Assembly (NCBI GenBank): GCA_900155495.1
Contig: FTLJ01000659.1
Span: 89,776-153,775, forward strand
Direction of reading: 5' to 3'
Source of the DNA: Porogramme epimiltina
Lineage: Eukaryota > Basidiomycota > Agaricomycetes > Polyporales > Polyporaceae
DNA: 64,000 nt
Part shown: piece by piece, positions 55,157-64,000 of the stretch
Layout: every line of letters starts with the position of its first letter
Numbering within the stretch: the first letter of the stretch is position 1
Notes under the pieces: model-generated
The model's database searches: none
What the model was told of the DNA's origin: nothing
Seen by the model: only the letters and a program-made list of their open reading frames with translations
Made by a program: the position numbers and the translations under genes

Positions 55157-56371
55157 ATGTCGGCGTCAAACGAAACTACCTCCTTCCCCAAATCCCAAGC
55201 AGAATGGCGCAAAGCTCTCGAAGAACTTCCGGGGACGCCCGACAAGATACCTGCGTTCTTCTTCGGCCATGGTTCTCCCATGTTGGCCATGCCCGTGGAA
55301 GACGCCACGGGCGGTAGAATGCCAGCGGAGATAATGAAGTACCAAGGTCCGCGGGGAGAACTGGCCAAGTTTCTGAGCGACTTAGGGCCTGCTTTGCTAT
55401 CTAAGTACAAGCCCAAAGGGATCGTGGTCTTCAGCGCCCACTGGGACACGTCCGGGGAGCGTCTGGGTATGTCTTCCATGACATTCGCCGCAGTATGATT
55501 GAAGTTTACTGAATAGCGCTGCTCCCTGGCAGTGACGGACTACGGCGACGAAAACCCGCTTCTGATGGACTACTATGGCTTCCAGCCATCACTGTACCAG
55601 TTAAAGTTCAAATCGAGAGGTGACTCCGCACTGTCGCAGCGTGTCGTAGAACTGTTCAAGAAGGCACGGCGAAAGTTTCATATCTCCGCTAGTCGTAACG
55701 CTAACGAAGTCTTCGTAGGCGGGACAATTGGTCCGAACGACCCCTAGGACGGAAGCAAGGGGAATGGACGGCCGAGGGTTCAGCGGACCAGGGCTGGATC
55801 ATGGCGTCTTCGTCCCCTTCAGAATCATGTTCGGCGACGAGTTCATGGACGTTCCAATCGTCCAAGTATCAATGGACTCGAGCCTCGATCCCAAGAAGAA
55901 CTGGGAGCTAGGGGAGATTGTTCAAACGTTGAGGTAACTCGCACCTCTATCACCGAGGTGCATTAAATTGACATTCGCGGATTACATAGGCAAGAAGGCA
56001 TCCTCGTTCTCTCGGGCGGCCTCTTGGTACACAACCTCAGGGATTTTGCCTCTTTCGGCGAATCGACTGCGAAGCCTGTAGTCAAGGAGTTTTATCAGGC
56101 CATTTTGGATGCGGTGGCGACGAAGGAGGTACTCATCGCGCGCCGTTGAAGTACGGTTGCGCATGCTAACGTGACCCCTATTTCATAGCCTGCTGCTCGC
56201 AAAAAGGCCATGTTCGACCTGGTGAAGCATCGAGGGTTCGCAAGCGCCCACGGAGGCCACCCAGACCATTTCGTTCCGCTCTACATCGCTGCGGGGGCTG
56301 GAGGGGAGGATGCAAGCGTGAAGATTTTGTGTGCCGTATACGGCGCGCCGACGTTCGCGTTCGATCCATGA
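55157..56371 (+). CDS. LigB-type extradiol ring-cleavage dioxygenase (DODA-like, 325 aa)
   Basis: Class III extradiol dioxygenases use non-haem Fe(II) to open catechol rings; plant and fungal relatives include 4,5-DOPA dioxygenase. Five exons (55157-55466, 55533-55663, 55719-55933, 55990-56128, 56189-56371) give 325 aa. Conserved metal and active-site His residues appear in FFFGHGSPML, VVFSAHWDTSG, GPGLDHGVFVPFR and HGGHPDHFVPLYIA. SGGLLVHNLRDF is also typical. The intron at 55664-55718 must start with GC rather than GT to join ELFKK to AGQLVRTTPR in frame. The length fits the family. The start at 55157 is the first ATG in frame; an upstream exon with a hydrophobic segment is possible. The substrate cannot be fixed by sequence. 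Confidence 0.9.
55664..55718 (+). other. Predicted GC-AG intron
   Basis: The exon ends with two Lys codons; the intron starts GCACGG, contains a CGCTAAC branch-like site and ends TTCGTAG. With it, all five exons total 978 nt in one frame and the conserved segment is intact. No GT donor in the interval gives the right phase. Confidence 0.7.
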
Positions 56372-56713
56372 TGAATTTGTTGCTCGTTTCGATGTACTAG
56401 TAGTAATGCAGGTTTGACCGTTGCTTTGGGACAACGAACGGACCGCTTGAGTGGCTGCGCATCGACCTCGCGGGCAAGATTTTGCACGATCGAGTAGAGT
56501 ATCATCGATACATAGGTGTGCCAAGCCCCGGCGGCGACACGACGCGGGTTCATTTATATGAGTGGCTGAGGATCGCGGCAGCGCCGCAGCGAGACAGGAG
56601 GGATGCACCGCCCGGGTAATTGGTTAATCGCAGGTGCCGGCGGAGGAGTGGTGCGATCGCCCACGTGGAGTAGGTTGACCGGCTGCACGTGGCGGGAGAT
56701 CGGGGCCGGGGCT
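56372..56713. other. Intergenic, 3' flank of the dioxygenase
   Basis: GC-rich short stretch before the foldback element. Frames on the minus strand here are shadows of the last exons. No gene is seen. Confidence 0.5.
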
Positions 56714-56716
56714 TGA

Positions 56717-57257
56717 CACCGGGGTCAATAATACATGAGATAGATCATTACATGTAAATGTCATAGAAATCCCATTACAAATGGTACTACCCATGCGATG
56801 CATCATTGCATGTATTATTTACACTTTAAATGGGAATTACATGTGCACTGCAGGACGACGCATTGCCCCACGGGAAAGCCAGTTTAAATGGCATTTACCT
56901 GAACTAATACATGTTATTGATCATGGCTACTAGTAGCCATTTCAAATGATAGAGAGGACACCATTTATATGACAGGCCGATAAGCAGTAAGCCATGTTAT
57001 TACACGCTATTACATGCTGTCAGCCATTTCAAATGGCTCACTAGAAGCCACGATTAATAACATGCATTAGTCCATATAAACGCCATTTCAACTGGCCTTC
57101 CCATGGAACAACGCATCGTCCTGCGACGGGCATTTTATTCTCATTTCAAGTGTAAATAATATATGCAATGAAGCACCACATCAATATCCACAATTGTAAT
57201 GGGACTTCAATGGGATTTACATGTAATGGCCCATCTCATGCATTATTGTCCCCGGTG
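56717..57257. mobile_element. Foldback MITE, 541 bp, with long inverted repeats and TGA target duplication
   Basis: Both ends read CACCGGGG..CAATAAT(A/G)CATGAGAT inwards, and the similarity goes on through almost the whole element. The left arm (about 56717-56949) pairs with the right arm (about 57022-57257) at roughly 75-85 percent by eye, leaving a loop of about 70 bp. Matching internal blocks include TGCATGTATTATTTACACTT versus TGCATATATTATTTACACTT and CCAGTTTAAATGGC versus CCAGTTGAAATGGC. It is flanked on both sides by TGA (56714-56716 and 57258-57260), a 3-bp target site duplication. It is much more AT-rich than its surroundings and carries no credible frame. The CAC start and 3-bp duplication suggest a CACTA/EnSpm-like transposase as mobiliser, which is inference. 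Confidence 0.82.
56923..56940. repeat. 18-bp perfect palindrome in the MITE
   Basis: ATGGCTACTAGTAGCCAT is its own reverse complement and sits near the inner end of the left arm. The partner region in the right arm is related but imperfect. Confidence 0.85.
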
Positions 57258-57260
57258 TGA

Positions 57261-57750
57261 GCAGCGACGCGGTGTCTGGGATCATCACCGTCCTCGACGC
57301 CCCCTGCCTGTCTTCCGCTTCCCTCCATCTCCCCCCGAGCCCCTCCAACGCCCTTTGTACTCTACGCCCATTACCCACAGCTTCGCGCAGAGCGCGCAGC
57401 CCTGCCCGTCCCCTCTCCATCTCCAGCGGCCCTCCTCACACATATCGCCCGTGCCCCTGATCACGGTCGCCTTCCAGGTCCTCTCATAGCCCTTTGATCC
57501 CATCGCTCCTCGACGTCCTCCGACGCCTTGACGGGCGCACAACCAGGCCAACTTCTGCTTAGGCCCACTTATGTATTGAGTCTTGTGTTGTAGCCCTTCT
57601 TAGTTCTCTAATTATCGTTCCGGTGAGCATCCATTTCAAACTCCACCGCGCGACTCGCGCGGAGATTCTCCCTTCCGCTCGGACTGACAGCTCCGCCACG
57701 CAGCCGCCAATTCTACAGGCGAGCAGGCGTTTACCGCATCTCCTACATTA
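57261..57750. other. Pyrimidine-rich promoter region of the PKA gene
   Basis: From the MITE boundary to the PKA start the plus strand is dominated by C and T (57290-57530), a common feature of strong fungal promoters and leaders. The frames seen here are by-products of this composition. No separate gene is supported. Confidence 0.5.
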
Positions 57751-59281
57751 ATGGCTCCCAAAAACATGGATCATCTCCCTGTCTTTCCCGCCTTCCGCTC
57801 GGCATCCCTCCCCAGCCACACCACACTCGCGCTCGCGACCACCCCGGACTCCGCGGTCTTCCGCAGGGACTCGGATTGCATGCTGAGTGACGGCCCCATA
57901 ACCCCACCGCTATCCCCCGGACGAAGCGACGACGGTGACGTCGCTATTCTCGTCGACCCCGAACCCCGCTACAGCGGCCCCGGAGCGCCTGTACAACCCG
58001 CAGCCCTCCACCAACACATCGCAGAGGCTGAAACACGGAACGCACGGCGAAGTCAGCAACACGACGGGATGGATGTAGACGTACGCCCCTCGGGTAGCTC
58101 ACCTCGGCCACCCCAGCGGCACTTGGAGGACGAGCAATCGCACTTGGAGAAGGGAACCCTCAAGTTGACGGACTTTGAAGTAAAGGGCACTCTAGGTAAG
58201 CTTCTGTTTGGTCATATCTATGCGTGTCGGATGTCGTAATGAATTTCAATGTAGGCACCGGCACGTTCGGTCGCGTGCTTCTTGTACGGCTACGGGGTTC
58301 TTCTGCTCATACCACGGCGAACTGCTTTGCCCTCAAGGTTCTTCGCAAGACCGAGATCGTACGCCTACGACAGGTTGAACATGTGAACGCCGAACGATAC
58401 ATCCTTTCCCGCGTCCGTCATCCCTTCATCGTCGACCTCTACGCAACTTTCCAGGACAGCCTGAATGTTTACATGTTGATGTCTTACGTCCCCGGTGGAG
58501 AGCTCTTTACGCACCTTCGCCGCGCTAAGCGGTTCACGGCAGACGTCACTCGCTTCTATCTCGCGACGATCATCCTTGCGTTGAAATATCTGCATTCCTT
58601 CAACATCATCTACCGCGACTTGAAGCCAGAGAATCTTCTCCTCGACTCTCGTGGGTATCTCCGACTCACGGACTTCGGCTTCGCGAAAATTGTAGACGAC
58701 CGTACGTGGACATTGTGCGGGACGCCCGAATATCTGGCTCCAGAGATCATCCAGTCCGATGGTCATGGAAAGGCGGCAGACTGGTGGGCGTGCGGTATCC
58801 TCTGCTACGAGATGTTGGTCGGATACCCTCCGTTCTTCGACGAGACCGCGTACGGAATTTACGAGAAAATCCTCAAAGGCAAGATCTACTGGCCTCGGGA
58901 GGTTGACCCGTTATCAAAGGACATCATCAAGGCGTTCCTACACCCGGATCGTAGCAAGCGGTTGGGGAACCTCATCGGTGGCTCTCAAGACGTCTTAGAC
59001 CACCCGTGGTTCCGGGGAGTCGACTGGGACTCGCTGGAACGGCGTGAAATCAGGGTTCGTAGCTCGCATCCGCCTGTCAGCAGGTGCAGCTCATACTTAC
59101 TCCTTCCTTGCATATTCAGGCACCCATCATCCCGCATGTTGCGTCCGTGGACGACACGCGCAACTTCTCGCACCTTCCCCTTCCCCCCGCCGAGGAGATA
59201 CCCGGGCTCATCCGCGAGGAGCGCCCGCCATCCATTCAGCAACGGTTCGATTCCGTCGCCTACCAATTCTTAGAGTTCTAG
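57751..59281 (+). CDS. cAMP-dependent protein kinase (PKA) catalytic subunit, 468 aa
   Basis: AGC-family Ser/Thr kinase transmitting cAMP signals. Three exons (57751-58195, 58255-59054, 59120-59281) give 468 aa. The N-terminal 140 residues are Pro/Ser-rich and probably disordered. The kinase domain shows GTLGTGTFGRVLLV (Gly loop), FALKVLRKTE (ATP Lys), YRDLKPENLLLD (catalytic loop), LTDFGFAKIVDD (DFG) and TWTLCGTPEYLAPEI, with the activation-loop Thr in the PKA context. Then come AADWWACGILCYEMLVGYPP and the KRLGNLIGGSQDVLDHPWF segment. The C-terminal AGC tail ends YQFLEF, fitting the terminal hydrophobic FxxF motif. The Gly-loop intron at 58196-58254 splits the codon for the first GTG. The length is normal for fungal PKA with a long N-terminus. 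Its promoter abuts the MITE. Confidence 0.95.
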
Positions 59282-60144
59282 TGTGGCGTCCGCCCCAATG
59301 CCGGTCGCTCAGGTGGCACCCGAAGCTTGACTCCGCCGAGACGGCCTGCTTGGGCTTGGGATGCCCTCTGCTACACTAGACAACCCATGGACCCCTTCTT
59401 CCCTCCTCCACACCCACTTCGTGCTTGACACCCCCTCCTTCGTCAGTCTTTTGGTATCCTCCGTCTCTCCTTCAGGGCTTTCCCTTATCACTATACTATG
59501 CCTCTCCCCGCCTCGCGGGATGTAGGCCCGGACTGTCTATTATACTCGTTGAAGTCATACCCCCAGCTCCCGAGTTGTATCACTTTCGTTCTCCGTGCGC
59601 GTCTCCCACTCGTGTATCCTCTGCTCCGTTTCCGAGGATGATCGGACCGTCGACGTGGCCGTCAGTTGGACTGCGCCCGTCGCACGGTACCGTCCCTCCC
59701 CACGCTCATTCCGCTACCGTCTCTCGGTTCGTAATTCGTGTATATTGCTCGCCTTCGGGTTCCATTCTGGCATCGATACTGTATCCAGGTTTATTGCTGT
59801 ATTCTATATTGATTTTCCCGTCCACGCCCCCACCGCGAGGCTGGAATGACGCACACACCCCGAGCTTAGCCCTTGGTAAGACAGTGCCGGAGGAGTGATC
59901 GATTCGGTGGCGCGTTCTGTGCACGTCGGCATGGGGCCTTATCGCGTGGGGTTGGTGCAATAAAACACTAGTCCTCACGGAAACTGTCACCCATTTGGTG
60001 GGTGGGCCACGCGCCTCGGCACGTGTGCGGACGTTTGAGCGAGATGCGATCTGAGTCCCAAATTTGCTCCTGTATGGGCGCCTAACCAAATCTCCTTCCG
60101 GCCGCCCGCCACCCTCTACTGCCCGCGCTCCCCTAGACTAGGCA
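59282..60144. other. Intergenic between PKA and SSF1
   Basis: About 860 bp. The left part is pyrimidine-rich and holds the PKA 3' flank; the right part is the SSF1 promoter. The frame at 59425-59898 has a hydrophobic end but no motif and is not called. Confidence 0.45.
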
Positions 60145-61624
60145 ATGGCCCGCCGACGCAAGAACCGAACACATCTCAAGGGAGGAACCGCCTCCAACCC
60201 TGGTACTGCTGAGGGCGTTCCTAAGTCGTTCGTCATCAAACACGGTCAGGTTGGCCCCTCCCTCGCTCAACTCGTTCGGGATGTGCGCAAAGTCATGGAG
60301 CCCAACACGGCCAGCCGACTAAGGGTCAGTAACACATCCCAATCTTGCTCGCACGCTCTTCTTAACTCGTACTGCAAGTGAAGGAACGTGCAAGGAATAA
60401 ACTGAAAGACTTCCTTACCATGGCTCCCGCGCTTGGCGTCACCCACCTGCTCGCCTTCACGCTCACGGACGTCGCGCCGTCGATGCGTATTGTTCGCTTG
60501 TCTGCCGGGCCAACACTGAGCTTTAGGGTGGAACGCTACAGCTTGGCCAAGGACATCATCAACTCGTCTCGGAGAGCACGGAGCATGAGCACAGTCGAAT
60601 ACTTGAGCCCCCCTCTCGTACGTCCCTCATGCTTGCCCCTGTCAATACCTCGACATTCATGTCCTTCTTAGCTCGTATTAGCGTCTTTCCCCCCTCCATC
60701 CCCAACAACTCCTCCGCATCTCACGCTTATGATGAAGACCTTCCAATCCCTGTTTCCTCCGCTCGCACCACACAAGCTCTCCCTGTCCTCTGCGCGCCGC
60801 GTCGTGCTCATCTCGTACAACGCCGAGCGCGGTACGGTCGACTTCCGCCACTACCTCATCACAGTCAAACCGTACGGCGTTTCGAAGCGCATCCGCCGCA
60901 TCCTGGACGGCGCTGCTGCCCCGTCGGCCGCGCACTCCCATGCGGGCGTGCTCGACCTCGGGAACGAGAAGGACGTCGCGGACTTCCTCCTCAGGCGCAA
61001 GGGGGAGCCGGGTCCGTCGAGCGACGGGTATGAGAGCGCCGCATCGTCCGCGTCGAGCGCCGCGGGCGACGACGGTGACGCGGTCGACCTCGCGGACGAC
61101 TACGTCGGGCGGAATAACAAGCGGGGGCAAAAGCGGGCCGTCAAGCTCGACGAGATCGGGCCGAGGATGGAGCTTCGGCTCATCAAAGTGGTGGAGGGCC
61201 TGCCTGGGAAAGAGGGCGGCGTGCTCTACCACGAGTTTGGTATGTCTGCATCTTGCATGCTGCTACGTGCCGGGACTCATGATGCACTTTAGTCAAAAAA
61301 TCCAAGGCGGAGGCGAAGGCACAAAAGGCTGAGCACGCGGCCAAAGAAAAGCTCCGTCAGCAGCGGCGGAACGAGCAAGAACGTAACGTCCAACGCAAGA
61401 AGCAAGCGAGGCAAGGCGATAAGGGCGACGATGAGGCGACGAACAGCGATGAAGATGTTTCCGAAGCAGAAATGTCGAGCCACGGCGAAGATGGATTTGA
61501 CGATGGTGCATGGGACGAGGACGAGGAAGTTGGTGACAGTAGCGGTTCAGAAGATGAGAGTGATAGTGAGGGTGATGTGCCGAGACCTCCGCCGAAGAAA
61601 CTCAAAATGCGGGACAAGCGGTAA
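60145..61624 (+). CDS. SSF1: Brix-domain ribosome biogenesis factor SSF1 (Peter Pan)
   Basis: Ssf1/Ppan is a nucleolar protein needed for 27S pre-rRNA processing and 60S assembly. It starts MARRRKNRTHLKGGTASN, then PKSFVIKHGQVGPSLAQLV and VRKVMEPNTASRLR. The Brix domain includes FLTMAPALGVTHLLAFTL, FRVERYSLAKDIINSSRR, EYLSPPLLVLASFPPPSP, LTLMMKTFQSLFPPL and RRVVLISYNAERGTVDFRHY. Then IKVVEGLPGKEGGVLYHEF is followed by a Lys/Arg/Gln-rich helix and an acidic tail before the final KKLKMRDKR. The frame across the exon at about 60671-60750 is kept by reading PPPSPTTPPHLTLMMK, without a frameshift. Introns lie after SRLR, after SPPL and after YHEF. The first ATG fits the conserved N-terminus. Confidence 0.94.
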
Positions 61625-62592
61625 TTCTCAAGCTTTGTTCGTTTAATGCCCCTGTATGTTCTGCCTTGCTGTTGGCCGTTTCAGTCAGAAGACTTCATCC
61701 ATCGCCCTTCATCACACAGTCGGTCACGCTAGCAGATTCTCTGCCCTGGTTCGGTTTGTCCCAAGAGCGCAATGCGTCAAATCATTTTAGTGCTTCAGTA
61801 GCCAAGTAGGGTCTACTTTGAGACTTATGGAACCCCCGGATGTCCTATGTTTCTATGTCCATCGAATGTACAAGGCAGGATCAACGGCTTGCTAGTGCGA
61901 AGGCGACGATTCTACTGCCATTGTACATCTGCGCTTGGCGAGTAAATCAAGCGATGTCGACCCATCGTATCCTCGGAACAAATTTGACTGGTAATTAGGG
62001 TCTTTCGGCGGCGAGATTTCACTGCCGACGGCCGCCGCTTGGGACCTGGCCCGGGGAGAGTGAGATGCTGAACACACCGGATGGGGGCGCAAACCTCGTC
62101 TGCGCTGCGAAACTGTGTCCTGCGCGTGGATGTCTTGTATTTCCCTTCCAGTCACGTCAACCTCTGCATCTTCCTTTCCACATCGCGAGGGGTCGTTGGA
62201 ATGACAACCCACAACCTTGAGCAGCGTATATACCCCTTCAAACTGCGGAGACGCGCAACCGAATTGAGAAGTCCTGCCTATCCGGGCATGCCAGTATTCC
62301 TACTTCAAACCCCACAGCCCTATAGAACTCAGTTCATTCCGCAGTCAGGTGAAGCCATCGGTCAGCTATCAGTGAAGGTCTTGAATACCATATCTAGCAG
62401 GTGGATACATTGTGCTTATCCATGCCGGTTCACTGCCAAACGATTGATTTGATACAAAACACAAATGTCCAGTTGAACCATCTCCCCACATCACGAATGC
62501 GTATCCTATGATGACGGGAAGACTGGCATCTGGGGACCAGTGCCCGCCTCTTGAACTCGGTTCTCGGGGGTTCGGAGATTTAGTACTCCATC
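61625..62592. other. Intergenic between SSF1 and family member G
   Basis: Almost 1 kb with the 3' flanks of two convergent genes. A TATA-like GTATATACC lies near 62225 on the plus strand, but no credible gene follows it. Only short frames are present. Confidence 0.45.
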
Positions 62593-63669
62593 CTAGTGCA
62601 TATTGGGTTCAGCGCAGTTGTAATGAGTACAGTACGATTGAACGCACGTGAAGAGTTTAAGGTCGGGGACCCAAGTTCCTCTTCCGACACGGCGGAGCTT
62701 GCAGAGGACGATATCCTTGATGTCTATGGGCTTTCCATTATAGCACGGATTCTGTTCGCTCTATAACGTTATTTTTGTCAGACCATTTCTCAGCCTGCCT
62801 GAAGGCTGTTATGGGCTCACCATAGCAGTTTGCAGCTCCTGTGCGACCTTCTTAGCGAGCGTCTTGAACGAGACTGTCTCTGCACCTGCCGTAGACCGCC
62901 TCGACATGATCTGCCTGGTGTATGGTCCGCGCGCTCCTTCAAACTAAATGGTAGCACGGTGAGATCAGTCATCCTTCACTCCAAGAGAGCGGCGGATACT
63001 GACCTCGATCTTGAGGGAGATCTTAGCGGCGATGTTCTCGGGTAGTCCGGGGCAGTCGCAGTTCACTAGGAGTCTATTTGCAACAGTGTCCCAATCTTGC
63101 CGCAGCACAGTGCCCAACGGGATGCCGAGGGTGCCGTCCACATGGTCAAAGAGAACAATATCGCTATATTCATTTGTGCTACCCTGTCGCCCCACATCGT
63201 AGTCGGTTAGTCTCAGTGGCACGAACATCTAGAGAGCGATAAATTAGTGGGTCCATGCGTTCAAAATGCATAAAATGATCATTACCTGTGGCGTCGGAGA
63301 ACGAGTGGCTTCAGGCGAGGCTTCTGTGGGCAGGTCAGAGGTTGGCGAATCGGGGTACGCAGGCATGTGTACTGACATGTACGCTTCGGTAGAGGTGAGG
63401 GTGGAAGCTCTGGTGGTGACAGGAATTCTTTCCCTGGTCTCTCGTTGGCTCCCGTGAAGGCCGAGTTGTCGCCAGCAATCGTCGGACCACCTTTGTGAGT
63501 GCGACACCTAAAACAACAAGAACAGGCGAGTTTATCGGTGCTCATACTTGTCATCTTGCCTACTGACCTGCAGCACTGTCGCTTCGTAGATGGGTGAGGT
63601 ATACGGGTGAGGGTGCTTCGTTGCGAACAGGTGTAAAAACGCGGTGAAGAACTGGGTGTTGATACACAT
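62593..63669 (-). CDS. Unknown dispersed family, member G (279 aa from the proposed ATG)
   Basis: Function not recognised. Exons (5' to 3') 63669-63568, 63507-63286, 63228-63004, 62943-62821 and 62760-62593 join in phase 0 to about 279 aa. Exon 2 begins VSHSQRWSDDCWRQLGLH, the same acidic-Trp motif as in F, with one repeat unit. Exon 3 begins MFVPLRLTDYDVG and includes DGTLGIPLGTVLRQDWDTV and NIAAKISLKIE. The 123-nt exon 4 has PYTRQIMSRRSTAGAETVSF and KTLAKKVAQELQTAM. Exon 5 has VLCKLRRVGRGTWVPDLKLF and a longer tail than F. The start is uncertain: the ATG at 63669 lies only about 13 bp from a TATA box, and the frame stays open upstream to about 63909, where a GTGAGC donor could join an exon beyond the window. 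Confidence 0.75.
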
Positions 63670-63680
63670 TCGCTCTGTAG

Positions 63681-63691
63681 GTTTTATATGC
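63681..63691 (-). promoter_or_regulatory. TATA box, GCATATAAAAC, in member G
   Basis: The same 11-mer as in front of member C, followed by a similar context (CTAC and GCG at like distances). It overlaps the upward extension of the open frame. Either it is the promoter of a short G transcript, or it is a leftover inside a longer coding exon. Confidence 0.45.
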
Positions 63692-63940
63692 TGCCCAGGC
63701 GAGATCCGGCCGGCTGGAAGTGAAGACACAGCCCACACATACACCTGCGCTAGAATTCCAAAGTAGAAGTGGGTGCCACAAGACAGCCTCTCTCGGAGGT
63801 GATCTGAAGAGCGCCCTGTTATTCGGACTGCGGAGCCTCGTGATGAAGTGCTACATATCGAAATGCTATCAGTCTCACGGTCCTTCCGACAAAATTCCTG
63901 AAGGCTCACACAGCGGGAACGTGAATTTTTGGCCGTGGCC

Positions 63941-63986
63941 GGCTACAGAGCCGGCTCAGAGCCGGCTCAGAGCCGGCTCTGTAGCC
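63941..63986. repeat. GC-rich near-palindrome of three GAGCCGGCTC units
   Basis: Three copies of the self-complementary decamer GAGCCGGCTC, joined by single A residues, are framed by GGCTACA and its complement TGTAGCC. The whole 46-bp stretch is an inverted repeat apart from the two spacer bases. Reading inwards from the right edge it starts CAGTGGCTACAGAGCC. Confidence 0.85.
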
Positions 63987-64000
63987 ACTGGAACCGGCGC

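Noticed and set aside
59750..59830. Similarity of translated stretches near 59760 and 33300 (SILASILYPGLLLYS and SIAASTLTPGLVLYS)
   Set aside because: The DNA match is only moderate, both lie in non-coding flanks, and no longer alignment could be extended by eye.
60620..60790. Frameshift in SSF1 near the third exon
   Set aside because: Counting the C run shows that LVLASFPPPSPTTPPHLTLMMK is one frame; the apparent shift came from following a neighbouring frame.
1..64000. CRISPR arrays, riboswitches, bacterial promoters
   Set aside because: None seen, and the intron-rich eukaryotic gene content makes them unexpected.

Overview
The window looks like nuclear DNA of a filamentous basidiomycete, most likely an Agaricomycete (inference). 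Nearly every recognisable gene is split by short introns of about 48-82 bp with GT..AG ends. Intergenic spaces are short, third positions are GC-rich, and the best-recognised proteins are fungal versions of eukaryotic housekeeping proteins. There is no sign of operons, bacterial ribosome binding sites or CRISPR arrays. I made no database comparison; gene names rest on motifs and domain architecture read by eye.

Layout. The left edge carries the 3' end of SPT16 (FACT histone chaperone). From about 2.0 to 14.4 kb follows an accessory zone poor in recognisable genes, which holds three members (A, B, C) of an unrecognised, dispersed gene family. From 14.4 to 62 kb comes a dense block of ordinary genes: an alpha/beta hydrolase, a small probable mitochondrial protein divergent from an HRQ1-type helicase, a SCY1-like pseudokinase convergent with it, a tandem pair of wax-synthase-like MBOAT acyltransferases, an alpha-arrestin, a cytochrome b561-domain protein, 3-hydroxyisobutyrate dehydrogenase, an atypical SDR, a GEA1/GBF1 Sec7 ARF-GEF, proteasome subunit alpha-4, a ZUP1/Mug105-like peptidase of family C78, TFB3/MAT1 of TFIIH, a tandem pair of HSL-type esterases, a LigB-type extradiol dioxygenase, a PKA catalytic subunit and the Brix-domain factor SSF1. 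Two further members (F and G) of the unknown family lie on the minus strand at about 53 kb and 63 kb.

Most striking points. (1) The five-member family shares a modular exon layout. The penultimate coding exon is about 120-123 nt, introns are in phase 0, an N-terminal acidic-Trp motif is visible in four members, and all five have a C-terminal (G/S)(S/T)W(V/Q)P motif. Sequence divergence is otherwise large and no known domain is apparent. (2) A 541-bp AT-rich foldback MITE sits between the dioxygenase and PKA genes; it is one long imperfect inverted repeat flanked by a TGA duplication. (3) The dioxygenase gene needs a GC-AG intron to keep its conserved frame. (4) The right edge has a GC-rich palindromic array that may be the end of a DNA transposon.

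The housekeeping genes do not form one pathway. They cover chromatin and transcription (SPT16, TFB3), genome maintenance (HRQ1), vesicle traffic (SCY1, GEA1, arrestin), protein turnover (alpha-4, ZUP1-like), cAMP signalling (PKA) and ribosome assembly (SSF1).
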